NCBI RefSeq assembly: GCF_900258475.1
Contig: NZ_LT984887.1
Coordinates: 824,931-888,930, forward strand
Reading direction: 5' to 3'
DNA from: Anaerococcus sp. Marseille-P3915
Lineage (GTDB): Bacteria > Bacillota > Clostridia > Tissierellales > Peptoniphilaceae
Length of the DNA stretch: 64,000 bases
Shown: piece by piece, positions 1 to 10,429 of the stretch
Numbering within the stretch: the first letter of the stretch is position 1
How the letters are laid out: every line of letters starts with the position of its first letter
Translations under genes and position numbers: made by a program
Notes under the pieces: model-generated
Databases searched by the model: none
Seen by the model: the letters and a program-made list of their open reading frames with translations, nothing else
What the model was told of the DNA's origin: nothing

Positions 1-2612
1 TCGTTCGATTTTTTGTTGACGAATATATCACCTACAACCCATTCTGGGCACATAGACAAATGCTGATCCAAAATAGAAACTTCACCGCTCGATAGATTCT
101 TGTTAAATGAAAGCAAATTATCTTCATGATCCATCTTTACATACTCTTTACATAAAATCATATACTGCTCATTATCTTGAATTGTAAAATCATCAATCAT
201 AAATATAATTCTAAAACTTTCTAATAACTCTGGAAATTGATTTATTAAGCTCATAGAGTCAATAGCAGTTATAACAATTAAAGTTTTAGAAATTATTGAT
301 TTTATTTTTGATTTACGAATATGATTTTTACATAACACTTCAAGTTGATGCATATTGACCTGTATGAATTCTGAGTCCATTATCATTTTATTATATTTTT
401 GTTGTGAAATATTTTTGCACAGGTTTAATGTTGATTGAGATAATAAGCATATTAATAAATTCGTAATTAAAACACGGCTATTGTTATTTTCACAAACTAG
501 TAATTCATCAGCTTTTCTTACTTTCAATAAATCAATTTGTTTTCTGACAAAAGAAAATATGTTTTTAACCTTGATAGGATAAAATCTCATTTCACCTAAT
601 TGATCCATCTCCTTTGAAATGAGTGTAGCCTTTGCTATATCAGTTATTTCAAATTTATCTGGTTTTCCATCATCAAAATCTTCTATCTGTTCCAAAGAAA
701 TAATTTTTAAATTTTTATAAATCTCTCCATCTAAGCAAAAATCGTTAATATCATTAATTAGAGCAAATTTAATATCATACTTCTTGTTTAGCGACTCTAT
801 TTCTTCTAAATCTTCCGTTTCATCAATAGGTAATGCTCCCCCTCCTATTGATAATATTGCTAAGATAGCTCCGACTTTTAAAAAAGCATCCGGTAAATTA
901 ATTAAAACAGTATCTCCAGCTTTGCATTTATTTATAATTAATAAATCTCTAATATTTCTTACTAGCAAACCTAATTTTTTATACGTATATTTTTGATCAT
1001 AATTATTCAATATTATTTTAGAAGCCATTTCTTCTAGATATAGATTTCCAATAAAAGATTCAAAATTCATATTGTCATTAAACTCCGATGACAATATATG
1101 ACTCTGGCCAAATGTTCTTAACACTTCTTTATCTTTGCTAGAGTTTTCTTTACGTCTATTTAGTATAATATCAGAGAATCTTGTAAAAGCTGATTCAATC
1201 ATACCTTTAGGGAATATATTATCTCTTACATCCCATGTAATCAATATTCCACCCTTGTCTCTCATTACCTGACAATCAAGTATTACTTGTGGGGTCTGTG
1301 TTATTTTATAAACCAATTCCCCAAAATTACTTATACTGTTACTTTTAATGTTCTCTTGAATGCCTAAAGCACTTGTAAAAACATATGGATATATTATATT
1401 CTGTTTTCTTGATTTTGATACTTCTCTAAGAACTTCAATACCTGAAAAACTTCTATTATCAATATCCTTCCAAAGTTGAAGCTGGATATTTTGTGCATTT
1501 TCCACAAATTCATTTTCGTTTAAATTGCTTATTTCTAGTAAATTGATATCAGTAAAATCCCCTACAATAGAACTAATATTAGGATGAATATCATCTCTCT
1601 CCGAAATTGTGACATTTATACAAAATCTTTTTTCGCTAGACCAACGGCTTAATACTTCTGCATATGCTGTTAATATAAACGCTGTTAGGGTTATTTTGTT
1701 TCTGCTACAAATATCTTGTATTTCTAATTCTCTCTTTTCAGTTATACGAAGATTAAATTGTTTTATTGATACATTTCCTTCACTTGATTTGGTTGTTAAT
1801 GTTGGTCCTTCAGGTAAATCTTCAATTTTTTTCAACCAATAATCTTTCGCTTTATTATAGTTGATTCGATATTCACTTGTTTTTTTGAAGTTTTCATCGA
1901 ATACTATAATATCTCTAAATGTTATTCCTTTGTTTTCTAACTTAATATCTTCAAAATATGAGTCCTCAAGATCTCTAATTATAACTCCAATGCTTGTAAA
2001 GTCTGCAATCAACATATCCAAAGACAAATGAATTATACTGTAATCATCAAATGATGTTATTTCTATGTCATATAGTGGCCATTTCCCTAACTCATAAGTC
2101 TTTGAAGATAATCTCTTTCTAACATTTTCCAAATGTTCGTCATTAAAATGGTATTTTGAACACCTTTTAGTATATCTTATATCTGGAATATTATAATCCT
2201 TTAAGATTTTTTGTTTTCCATCATTGTAAATTACAGCATGTAACATTTCATTTGCTATTATTACATCAGTCCAGGATTTCTTAAATTTAGCTATATCAAT
2301 TACAGGATATTTTATTTCACAATAAATTTTACAGTTTGTTTGTCCATATTTATATAGCTCCCCTTTACCTACTGTATAAGCTAATTGCATATTTGTTAAA
2401 TCAAATTCTTCATTTAAATTTTCCTTGTCAATTATTACAGGAGAGCAACTTTTTGCAAGAAAATCTATTAACTCATCTCTTATCTTAGAAAGTTCCTCTT
2501 GAATTGCTTTATTCATAACACCTTTTGGGGAATTATAGCATAGTTTTCCATTTTCTAAAAATAACCTTATGCCTTGCTTCTGATATTTTAGAATAGTTTT
2601 TTCTATCGACAT
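1..2612 (-). CDS. Nonribosomal peptide synthetase, second module (docking-Cy-degenerate A), truncated by window edge
   Basis: I read this gene directly from the reverse strand; it is open for 870 codons and runs off the left edge. The start at 2612 follows GGAGGG, and the previous NRPS's stop codon lies inside that Shine-Dalgarno region. Residues 1-55 resemble a TubC-type N-terminal docking domain. A heterocyclization (Cy) domain follows, with its DxxxxDxxS signature near residue 197 (DMLIADFTS), then VFTS and the QTPQV-LD-Q motif near 440. From about 540 the chain resembles an adenylation domain (the A2-like stretch ends GGGALPID), but the A3 phosphate-binding loop reads ISKEMDQLGEMR instead of TSGTTG-PKG, and the A4 FDxS motif with its substrate-binding Asp is absent. 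It probably forms the last thiazoline ring of the metallophore, with cysteine loaded in trans. The remaining domains (methyltransferase, PCP, thioesterase) would lie outside the window. Confidence 0.88.
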   Translation of the reverse strand, partial: MSIEKTILKYQKQGIRLFLENGKLCYNSPKGVMNKAIQEELSKIRDELIDFLAKSCSPVIIDKENLNEEFDLTNMQLAYTVGKGELYKYGQTNCKIYCEIKYPVIDIAKFKKSWTDVIIANEMLHAVIYNDGKQKILKDYNIPDIRYTKRCSKYHFNDEHLENVRKRLSSKTYELGKWPLYDIEITSFDDYSIIHLSLDMLIADFTSIGVIIRDLEDSYFEDIKLENKGITFRDIIVFDENFKKTSEYRINYNKAKDYWLKKIEDLPEGPTLTTKSSEGNVSIKQFNLRITEKRELEIQDICSRNKITLTAFILTAYAEVLSRWSSEKRFCINVTISERDDIHPNISSIVGDFTDINLLEISNLNENEFVENAQNIQLQLWKDIDNRSFSGIEVLREVSKSRKQNIIYPYVFTSALGIQENIKSNSISNFGELVYKITQTPQVILDCQVMRDKGGILITWDVRDNIFPKGMIESAFTRFSDIILNRRKENSSKDKEVLRTFGQSHILSSEFNDNMNFESFIGNLYLEEMASKIILNNYDQKYTYKKLGLLVRNIRDLLIINKCKAGDTVLINLPDAFLKVGAILAILSIGGGALPIDETEDLEEIESLNKKYDIKFALINDINDFCLDGEIYKNLKIISLEQIEDFDDGKPDKFEITDIAKATLISKEMDQLGEMRFYPIKVKNIFSFVRKQIDLLKVRKADELLVCENNNSRVLITNLLICLLSQSTLNLCKNISQQKYNKMIMDSEFIQVNMHQLEVLCKNHIRKSKIKSIISKTLIVITAIDSMSLINQFPELLESFRIIFMIDDFTIQDNEQYMILCKEYVKMDHEDNLLSFNKNLSSGEVSILDQHLSMCPEWVVGDIFVNKKSN

Positions 2613-2620
2613 ATGCCCTC

Positions 2621-5600
2621 CTATATAAAACCTATTTCATTATCATTGTTATTGTTTTTATTCCTGTTATTTATTTCCTTAAAGACAGCATTAGAAAAAT
2701 CTTGGAGCATAGGATTTTCTAATATTACAACCATAGATAAATTAATATTAAATGTTTCGTTTACTAAGTTTGTTAATTGCACAGCATTAAGCGAGTTGCC
2801 ACCAGATTTGAAAAAATCATCTACCAACTCTAGTTTCTCTACTTTTAATACATTTTCTACAATCCTGACTATCTCATTTTCAAATGTTTGTATACTCTCT
2901 TCTGACTCACTATTGAGGTTTTTATCATTCCTGTTGTTTGAAATTGATTTTTTAATAAGGTCTTTTTTCTCAATATGGTTTATTGTCAAATCCATTTCTG
3001 TGTCATCATTTGAAATTCTTATTAATTCATCCACTTTTTTGTTGCTTGATTCTAAAAAATCATTTATTAATTCTACATATGCGTTGAAACATATATCTAT
3101 CTCCTCATTTATGAATAAATTAGTTACATAATCCCATGTCAATATAAGGTCTTCATCTAATTCTATTACTTGATGATCTAACCATACTTGAGGCGTTTGG
3201 CTTATAGAGTAATTTAACTCACCGAGAAAATCTACATTTCTATTTCCTTTCATTCCTAAGCCACTTGTAAATATAATTGGAGCAATCATATCTGTATGTT
3301 TCTTCTCTCTTAAATCTCTTAAAAACTCTATTGAACTATATGATGAATGCATCATATCAGAAAGGAGTTGTTCCTGAATTTCCTTTGCATTTTCCAAAAT
3401 AGTTTTGCTTTTATCAAGTTTTATTTCCAATAAACATAACTGAGTAAAGTCTCCCATAACTTTATGAATTTCAGGATGAATATCTTCCTTTATAAATTGT
3501 GTCACATTAACTACAAAATTATTGCTGTTACTATATTTGCATAACATTGTAGAAAATAATGATAAAAGTATAGTTGTTGGTGTTACCTCTACTTCAGTCG
3601 CTAATCTTTTAATTTCTATCCAATCGTCTCTCTTTATTCTAGCTTCTTTTCTTTTAAATCTTTGTTCAGAGTTATTTCCATCATTTTTCATAATGGATAA
3701 TCTTGGCATGATAGGAAATGAGTCCAACCTGTTTATCCAATAATCTTTATCTCGTTCATAATGAAATCTGTCTTCTTGTTTTTTATATAAAACATAGTCT
3801 CGAAATGTTGGTTCAATAGTTTCCGAACTAAAATCTCCATCATATTTAAGCTTTATTTCTTTTAAAAACTCAAACATGCTCCAACCATCAAGTATTGCAT
3901 TATCAATTCCTATAAATATTCGAAATAGAGTTTTAGTAATTTTAGTTACTTTAAAATCAAATGTAGGAAAATTACTCAAATCTATAATTCTATGCGAAAG
4001 TGATTCTCTCATTTGCAATAAAATATTTTCTTTAGCATCATCATCCAAAGTGCTTAAATCATTTATATTTAATAAATAGTATGGAACTTCTTTCAGAATT
4101 ACTTGTTCTCCTGAATTTAATATTATTGTTCTTAAAGCAGGATTATATTCAATGATATCATTTAACGCTTTCTGTAGTTTATTGACATTTATATCCATAC
4201 TATCGAATTCAAAATAACAATGTGTTGATACATTCCCTAAGTTATACGCCCCCTGTCTACCTATCCAATAAGCCATTTGTACATCAGTAAGTGGAAATGG
4301 CTCATATATGTTTTCTTTATCTGGCACTAAAGTTCGTATTTTGCTTCTATTGATAAACATTTTGTTTTTATCTATAAAATCCGACAAAGAAGCTACAGAG
4401 GCACTCTGAAAAATGTCTTTTATCGAAATTTCTATCCCCATTTTATTTTTGACTTTCCCGATAATGGATGCTGCTGTTAATGAGTCCCCTCCAACGATAA
4501 AATAATTATCATTAACTCCAATATTTTCATTGCATAAACATTCTTTCCAGATATTCAATAATATTTTTTCTGTATCTGATATGTCATTTGTTATTTCTTC
4601 TGAAATAACTCTAGAATGCTTGACATCCTTCAGTAAATCTTTTTTAAGCTTCTTTCTATCTGCTTTTCCATTCTTATTAAGTGGGATTTCATCCACATGA
4701 TAAAAATAAGTTGGAATCATATAATTTGGAACTATTCCCAACAAATAGTCTTTTAGATCTTCAAATGAGATTTTATTACTTTTTAGTTTTTCGATAAAAA
4801 AAGTATTGAAATTAGCCTTGGATGACTCATTGACATTGCTTTCATAAAGAATTCTACTAATATCTGTTTTTAAATTAATGTCGTTATTAATACCTATGTT
4901 TTCTGGATTCAATATATCAGCTGTAATCAGAGAAAGTAAATTTAATTTATTAATTTCATTTCCTACAAGTAACCCATTTGGTTTCAATTTCTTTATTAGC
5001 TTCTTTAATGTCTCTCTTGAATCTCCACTCCTGTGAATTGAATTTAATGCTATTACCACATCAAAATAATCCTCTTCCAATCCATCATTTATTTCTTGAT
5101 TAATAATAGAATATCTAAATTTACTATTTTCATTAATATCAGATAAGTCTTCTTTTAAAAACACAGAATTGTCTGCATAAACATATTCCTCAACATAATC
5201 TTTGTATTTATTAAATAATCTATTTGTCATTTGACTGTTTCTAGTTGAATATTCTATGATTCTTAATTTTCTGTCTGTATTCTTATCTATATAATTATTT
5301 AGAGAGTTTACTATACTATCTATAGATTCTTTATAATCTTCTATGGCTTCAGCAAGTCTTACTAAATTAAATTTTTTATCTTCTCTGTAGAAAACTTCTA
5401 AAGGATCTCTCCCTGTTTTTAAAATATCTATAAGCTCTGGTGTAATTTCTTTTGTGAATCTTTCAATTTCCTGTACTGATTCCACGTCTATTTTTATTTT
5501 AGAAATAGAGCTATCTTCTTTAAATCTTCCATCAACCTTTTTTAAAAGCTTAAAGTTTACTAGTGTATCAATCCATTTGTCCACTATTATTCTATTTGAA

Positions 5601-8600
5601 CTTGACAAGTTTATATCTTTATATATTTCATTTAAAGAGTAACTTTTACTAGTAAAGTCAATCTTTAACCCATTAAATACATTTAAAATGGTTTTCAAAA
5701 CTAGTTTGTCAATTTCTTTGTTTTGGTATATAGTTTCATCATTTGATGAAGGTATTTTAGGTTTTACCAAAAAAGAAGTATTAAAACCTTGATTTTTTGG
5801 CATGTTGTTAACTTCATATGAATTAACATCACTTTTAATAAAGGCTACTAACTTCTTGCTTCCTCCTCTTTCCATTAAATCAACAATTACATTTTCTACC
5901 CCAGCATACTTTGCTATAGCTTTCTCAATTTCACCAATTTCAATTCGATGTCCCTTAACTTTAACTTGAGTATCTTTTCTACCAAGAAATTCTATGGTAC
6001 CATCGTTCCATATTCTTCCGTTATCCCCTGTTCTGTACCACCTTATATCATCTTCTACAATGAATTTATTATCGGTTAATTCAGTATCTCCTCTGTACCC
6101 TTCAGCAACACCTACTCCTCCGATTAATAACTCGCCTTTAACATAATTAGGACAAGTTCTGCCAAAGTCATCTACCACCTTATATACTTGATTCTCTAGA
6201 GGCTTTCCATACGGTATCGAAACCCAATTGTTCGGAATTTCTTTAGGTACATTTAGATAGTTTGACCATATAGATGCTTCCGTAGCCCCACCCATGGCTA
6301 CAACAACAGAGTCATTGCTCATATTATAAAATCTTCCGGGTAGATTTAAAGCAATCCAATCTCCTGATAACATAACAACTCTAAAAGGTAATTTTCTCTT
6401 TTTTCCTTCAGCCATTGTAACTAACATGTCAAATAATATTGGAACTGAATCCCAAATAGTAACATTATATCTATCAATTAATTCAAGCCATTCATCTGGA
6501 TTCCTATAATTGTCTTCACTTGTGGTAATAAATGTACCACCAGCATGTAAAAGTCCAAATATATCAAACACAGAAAGGTCAAAATCTATAGAAGACACCA
6601 TTAAGACAGTATCATTAGTGTTAATGTTATATTTCTTATTCAGGTCTATACAGGTGTTGATAGCACTAGTGTGCATTATTTCAACGCCCTTTGGCACTCC
6701 TGTTGTCCCTGATGTCATAATAATGTACGCACTGTCATATGGACTAACTTGAACAGGACTTTCTAATTTCTTATCGCTATTCATACCTTTATCTAAATCA
6801 ATAATCTTAACTTCTTCGTTATTCAAAGAACAACTAATTATTGTTTCTTCATCACTTATTATGTGATTTATACCAATTTGATCATATATTTTACTTCTTC
6901 TTTCATTAGGCTGTGTAATTCCTATAGGTACATATGCTGCGCCGCTAAATAAAATTCCAAAAATAGCAAAAATTTGTCTGCATCCTCTTGGAAGTGTTAT
7001 TCCTATATAATCACCCTTTTTTATGCCTTCTGATTGTAAATAAAAAGCAATTTTTAAAGCATTATCATAAAGTTCTCCATAACTTATCTCTTCACCTGTA
7101 GAAGAGTCTATAATTGCCACTTTACTTGGATTTAATATAACATTTTTAATAAATCCATCATAAATTCTTTCATCTGGATATTTTAGTGGAATAATAGCTT
7201 CAATTTCTTGCCTTCTAATTTCCTTTTGCCTTTGAGATAAAACATCTGTTTTCTTTTCCCAATTTTCTTTTTTAGTTAAGGAAATAAGGAGTTCATAAAA
7301 AGCATCAAACATATCATTTAATAATTCTTCTGGGTAAAGTTCTTCCACAGCATCCCAACATAAAATTAACTTTTCATCTGTTACATAAGTCTGAAAATCC
7401 AACCAAACACCTGGTGTTTGAGAAATCATATATGAAATTCCCCCAAGCGCTTCTCTTGACTTTTCCGTTTCTAAAGGATAATCAATATTACAAGCAAACA
7501 CAATAGGAGCCACGTTATTATTGTTACCTATTTCTTTATACATGTCTCTTTGAACTTGGACACCAGAATATGAGCTATGCGAAACATTTTCTAAAAATAC
7601 TTCACTAACCCTCTCTATAGTTTGTATCAATGTTTCCCCTAGTCTTCTCTCATAATCTACCAATAATAAGTTAGTAAAATCTGCAATCATATTACTTAAA
7701 TTACTGTTTTCAGTATCCCTATTAAATAAAGGCATATTTATTAAAAACTTTTCTTGATTAGTCCATCGTTCTATTACAAGACCATAGCAGGCCAATAAAA
7801 CCATTGATGGTGTTACTTTATGCAAAGAGGCTAGTCTTTTTATTTCACTCCAACTTTCTTCATCTACCACTTTCTTTCTTCTAATAAACTTAGTTTCTTT
7901 AACCATTTCAGGCCTAATTTTTAGTGGTAAATTAGGTGCTTCCATAGGAAAGTCATTTTCAATTTTTGTCTTCCAAAAGTCCTTATCCTCTTCTAATTGT
8001 AATTGATTGTCTTTATTATCTCCAATATAATCTTTGAAGGTATAGTCTATAGAATGTTTTTCACCTTCTCCTACATAATTTCTTGTTAATTCTTTAATCA
8101 TAATGCTTAGACTCATAACATCCGCAACCAACAAATCAATATCTAAAAAGATTTTTGTCTTTCCCTCAGGTAATAAAGCAATTCCAAGACCTGCTACTTC
8201 ACCTTTTTCGACCTTTAATTTCCTATGAGATATTTTTTCTCTAATTTCATTTAAAGAATCCTTAATTTCTTTATTATCTAGATTCTCTAAGTTGTATACA
8301 CTGATTTCGTCTGTGTAAGGAGACTCCATGATTTCCTGAGTGCCATCACTGTTAAATTTTGCTCTCAACATTGGATGATCTTTTTGTAATTTTATCCACG
8401 CTTCATTTAATTTTTTAACATTTATATCTTTACCATCAATTTCTAGATAGGCATGACACCCTACGCCTCCCAAAACCTGATCATCTTCTCTACCAACCCA
8501 GTAAGCATATTGCACATCTGTTAACGGAAATTTAATACCAACATATTCTTTGTTCTTAACTATTTCTGCTTCTTTTGATATAAATTTATCGTTAATTTTT

Positions 8601-8830
8601 GCACTCTTAATTAACATTTCCCATTCATTAAAAGTTGGTTTTTCCATTAATTTAGAGAATGATATCCTAATACCTGATTTTCTTAACTTATTAGATATTT
8701 TCATTATCATAATAGAACTTAATCCTCTTTCTATAAGATTATCGCCCTTCTCAAAATCATCGTTAATTTCCATGCGAATATGTTCTTTAATGGACTGTAT
8801 CACTTTGTTTTTTATATCATTTATCTCCAT
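2621..8830 (-). CDS. HMWP2/Irp2-like NRPS (ArCP-Cy1-A-MT/E-like-PCP1-Cy2-PCP2)
   Basis: At 2069 aa this matches yersiniabactin HMWP2 in length and domain order. Residues 1-78 are an aryl carrier domain (phosphopantetheine Ser39 in RGLSS). Cy1 has DLLVADVMS near 233 and QTPGVWLD. The A domain has MTSGTTGVPKG near 710 and GHRIEIGE near 962. A methyltransferase/epimerase-like insert lies at roughly 1020-1370, and the A10 motif NKNGKADRKK near 1387. PCP1 has GGDSL near 1450, Cy2 has DNAILDGWS and QTPQVWLD, and PCP2 has GGNSL near 2013. My reading of the ten-residue specificity code is D-L-F-D-M-S-M-I-W-K, close to the cysteine code DLYNLSLIWK of PchE/HMWP2. Expected chemistry is salicyl-thioester plus two cysteines giving hydroxyphenyl-thiazoline rings. 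The start at 8830 follows TAGGAGG, which contains the previous stop. Confidence 0.93.
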   Translation of the reverse strand: MEINDIKNKVIQSIKEHIRMEINDDFEKGDNLIERGLSSIMIMKISNKLRKSGIRISFSKLMEKPTFNEWEMLIKSAKINDKFISKEAEIVKNKEYVGIKFPLTDVQYAYWVGREDDQVLGGVGCHAYLEIDGKDINVKKLNEAWIKLQKDHPMLRAKFNSDGTQEIMESPYTDEISVYNLENLDNKEIKDSLNEIREKISHRKLKVEKGEVAGLGIALLPEGKTKIFLDIDLLVADVMSLSIMIKELTRNYVGEGEKHSIDYTFKDYIGDNKDNQLQLEEDKDFWKTKIENDFPMEAPNLPLKIRPEMVKETKFIRRKKVVDEESWSEIKRLASLHKVTPSMVLLACYGLVIERWTNQEKFLINMPLFNRDTENSNLSNMIADFTNLLLVDYERRLGETLIQTIERVSEVFLENVSHSSYSGVQVQRDMYKEIGNNNNVAPIVFACNIDYPLETEKSREALGGISYMISQTPGVWLDFQTYVTDEKLILCWDAVEELYPEELLNDMFDAFYELLISLTKKENWEKKTDVLSQRQKEIRRQEIEAIIPLKYPDERIYDGFIKNVILNPSKVAIIDSSTGEEISYGELYDNALKIAFYLQSEGIKKGDYIGITLPRGCRQIFAIFGILFSGAAYVPIGITQPNERRSKIYDQIGINHIISDEETIISCSLNNEEVKIIDLDKGMNSDKKLESPVQVSPYDSAYIIMTSGTTGVPKGVEIMHTSAINTCIDLNKKYNINTNDTVLMVSSIDFDLSVFDIFGLLHAGGTFITTSEDNYRNPDEWLELIDRYNVTIWDSVPILFDMLVTMAEGKKRKLPFRVVMLSGDWIALNLPGRFYNMSNDSVVVAMGGATEASIWSNYLNVPKEIPNNWVSIPYGKPLENQVYKVVDDFGRTCPNYVKGELLIGGVGVAEGYRGDTELTDNKFIVEDDIRWYRTGDNGRIWNDGTIEFLGRKDTQVKVKGHRIEIGEIEKAIAKYAGVENVIVDLMERGGSKKLVAFIKSDVNSYEVNNMPKNQGFNTSFLVKPKIPSSNDETIYQNKEIDKLVLKTILNVFNGLKIDFTSKSYSLNEIYKDINLSSSNRIIVDKWIDTLVNFKLLKKVDGRFKEDSSISKIKIDVESVQEIERFTKEITPELIDILKTGRDPLEVFYREDKKFNLVRLAEAIEDYKESIDSIVNSLNNYIDKNTDRKLRIIEYSTRNSQMTNRLFNKYKDYVEEYVYADNSVFLKEDLSDINENSKFRYSIINQEINDGLEEDYFDVVIALNSIHRSGDSRETLKKLIKKLKPNGLLVGNEINKLNLLSLITADILNPENIGINNDINLKTDISRILYESNVNESSKANFNTFFIEKLKSNKISFEDLKDYLLGIVPNYMIPTYFYHVDEIPLNKNGKADRKKLKKDLLKDVKHSRVISEEITNDISDTEKILLNIWKECLCNENIGVNDNYFIVGGDSLTAASIIGKVKNKMGIEISIKDIFQSASVASLSDFIDKNKMFINRSKIRTLVPDKENIYEPFPLTDVQMAYWIGRQGAYNLGNVSTHCYFEFDSMDINVNKLQKALNDIIEYNPALRTIILNSGEQVILKEVPYYLLNINDLSTLDDDAKENILLQMRESLSHRIIDLSNFPTFDFKVTKITKTLFRIFIGIDNAILDGWSMFEFLKEIKLKYDGDFSSETIEPTFRDYVLYKKQEDRFHYERDKDYWINRLDSFPIMPRLSIMKNDGNNSEQRFKRKEARIKRDDWIEIKRLATEVEVTPTTILLSLFSTMLCKYSNSNNFVVNVTQFIKEDIHPEIHKVMGDFTQLCLLEIKLDKSKTILENAKEIQEQLLSDMMHSSYSSIEFLRDLREKKHTDMIAPIIFTSGLGMKGNRNVDFLGELNYSISQTPQVWLDHQVIELDEDLILTWDYVTNLFINEEIDICFNAYVELINDFLESSNKKVDELIRISNDDTEMDLTINHIEKKDLIKKSISNNRNDKNLNSESEESIQTFENEIVRIVENVLKVEKLELVDDFFKSGGNSLNAVQLTNLVNETFNINLSMVVILENPMLQDFSNAVFKEINNRNKNNNNDNEIGFI

Positions 8831-8842
8831 TGCTAATTCCTC

Positions 8843-10429
8843 CTATAAGGCAGATTTTCTAAGTGTTTCTTTACTTATCTTACCAACGCTTGTCAATGGC
8901 CAAGCATCAACCTTTTTAACTAAATCTGGTAATTTGAAATGGGCTACTCCATGCTCTTTTAGAAATGTTCTGATTTCATTTAGAGTAATCTCGTTATCTC
9001 CTGAAAGGACAAAAACTCCTATTTTTTCTCCTAAAATTTGATCTGGAATTCCTACAACTTGTACTTCTACAATTTTATCGTGAGTTAATAGAATTTCTTC
9101 TAGCTCTGTAGGGGTTATTTTTTCTCCAGCTCTATTGATCATTTCTTTTAGCCTTCCTACAATTTGAAAATTACCATCTTTAAGCTTTCTAGCTTTATCA
9201 CCTGTTTTGAAGTAACAATCTTCAGTTATACAGTTCTTATTAATTTCATCCAAATTATAATAACCATAAATTGTATATGGGCCTCTAACTATAAGTTCTC
9301 CATACTCCTCTACAGGTAATTCTTTCCCTTCTTCATCAACAATCAATACCTCATCATATTCACTTATTGGTTTACCTTGTGTATTGTATATAGTTTCACT
9401 ATTATCATCTAAACTTGTAGTTGATATTAAACCTTCAGCAATTCCAAAAATTTGCTGAAGCTTACAAGAAAAACCTCTCTCGATTTTCTTGGCTGTAATT
9501 TGGTCTAAAACAGAACCACCAATCTGAATCAATTTTAAAGAGGATATATCATATTCATCCATTTCTAAAAACTCTATACACATATTAGCCATGGCAGGAA
9601 CTAATCCAGTAATTGTAACTCTCTCTTCTTCAATTAACGGTATTATCTCATCAGGGCTTGTAGTAGGGCAAATCACTATTTTCCCTCCATAAAACAATGT
9701 TCCCATTATTCCAGGGCATCCTAAAGGAAAGTTATGAGACATCGGTAAAGCAGCTAAATATACACTTTCTTCAGTTAACCCACACCTTCGTCCCGAATAC
9801 TCTGCTACATATAAGTAATCACAGTGTCTCCTTGGGATTAATTTCGGTATTCCTGTTGTTCCTCCAGATAACAATAGTAAACCTATGTCTTTATAATCAA
9901 CATTCACATTTTCTTCAATAGGCGTATTTGCTTTGATTTCTGTTAGAGATCTGAACTCTTCATTATCTCCCTGAATAAAAACTTTTATATCTGTTCTATT
10001 TTCTTTAATAACTTCTCTAATCATTTCCGTATAAGAAAATCCTAAATACCTATCTTGTGCGATATATGCCTTTGCTTCTGATAATTGAATTATTCCACTA
10101 ATCTCCGTCTTTCTATGAGCTGGTAAAGACATAATTGGAATTACTCCTATTTTAAAAAGAGCAAAAGCCACAAAAATCAATTCAGCACTGTTTGGTAGTT
10201 GTAATACAACTTTATCACCCTTTTTAAAGCCTTCTTTTAAAAATCCCTTTGCATATCTATTAGAGATACTTTCAATCTCTTTATAAGAATACTCGTTTCC
10301 ATTTTCATTGATGGCTATTTTTTCACTATATTTATTGGAAACTTTAGTTAAAAAATCACCTAGAGATAAATGATTCCAAACCTCTTTGTCATAGAAGTCT
10401 TCTAATTTTTCTTTAATTTTTATATTCAT
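8843..10429 (-). CDS. Salicylate-AMP ligase (YbtE/MbtA/DhbE family)
   Basis: A stand-alone aryl-acid adenylating enzyme of 528 aa that activates the aryl starter and loads it onto the ArCP of the downstream NRPS. The ATP loop SGGTTGIPKLIPR and the pocket stretch HNFPLGCPG are clear. In the DhbE structure the residue at the Cys position of this stretch is Ser240, and salicylate-specific homologues carry Cys there, so salicylate rather than 2,3-dihydroxybenzoate is the likely substrate. The salicylate synthase in the next operon agrees with this. I chose the ATG at 10429: it follows GGAGG by five bases and overlaps the stop of the phosphopantetheinyl transferase as ATGA, which marks translational coupling. 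An upstream ATG six codons earlier would place the Shine-Dalgarno inside the coding region. Confidence 0.93.
   Translation of the reverse strand: MNIKIKEKLEDFYDKEVWNHLSLGDFLTKVSNKYSEKIAINENGNEYSYKEIESISNRYAKGFLKEGFKKGDKVVLQLPNSAELIFVAFALFKIGVIPIMSLPAHRKTEISGIIQLSEAKAYIAQDRYLGFSYTEMIREVIKENRTDIKVFIQGDNEEFRSLTEIKANTPIEENVNVDYKDIGLLLLSGGTTGIPKLIPRRHCDYLYVAEYSGRRCGLTEESVYLAALPMSHNFPLGCPGIMGTLFYGGKIVICPTTSPDEIIPLIEEERVTITGLVPAMANMCIEFLEMDEYDISSLKLIQIGGSVLDQITAKKIERGFSCKLQQIFGIAEGLISTTSLDDNSETIYNTQGKPISEYDEVLIVDEEGKELPVEEYGELIVRGPYTIYGYYNLDEINKNCITEDCYFKTGDKARKLKDGNFQIVGRLKEMINRAGEKITPTELEEILLTHDKIVEVQVVGIPDQILGEKIGVFVLSGDNEITLNEIRTFLKEHGVAHFKLPDLVKKVDAWPLTSVGKISKETLRKSAL

Noticed and set aside
2613..3131. 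Plus-strand frames of 60-170 codons across the NRPS and transfer genes
   Set aside because: They are antisense shadows of well-supported minus-strand genes and lack ribosome-binding sites or recognisable domains.
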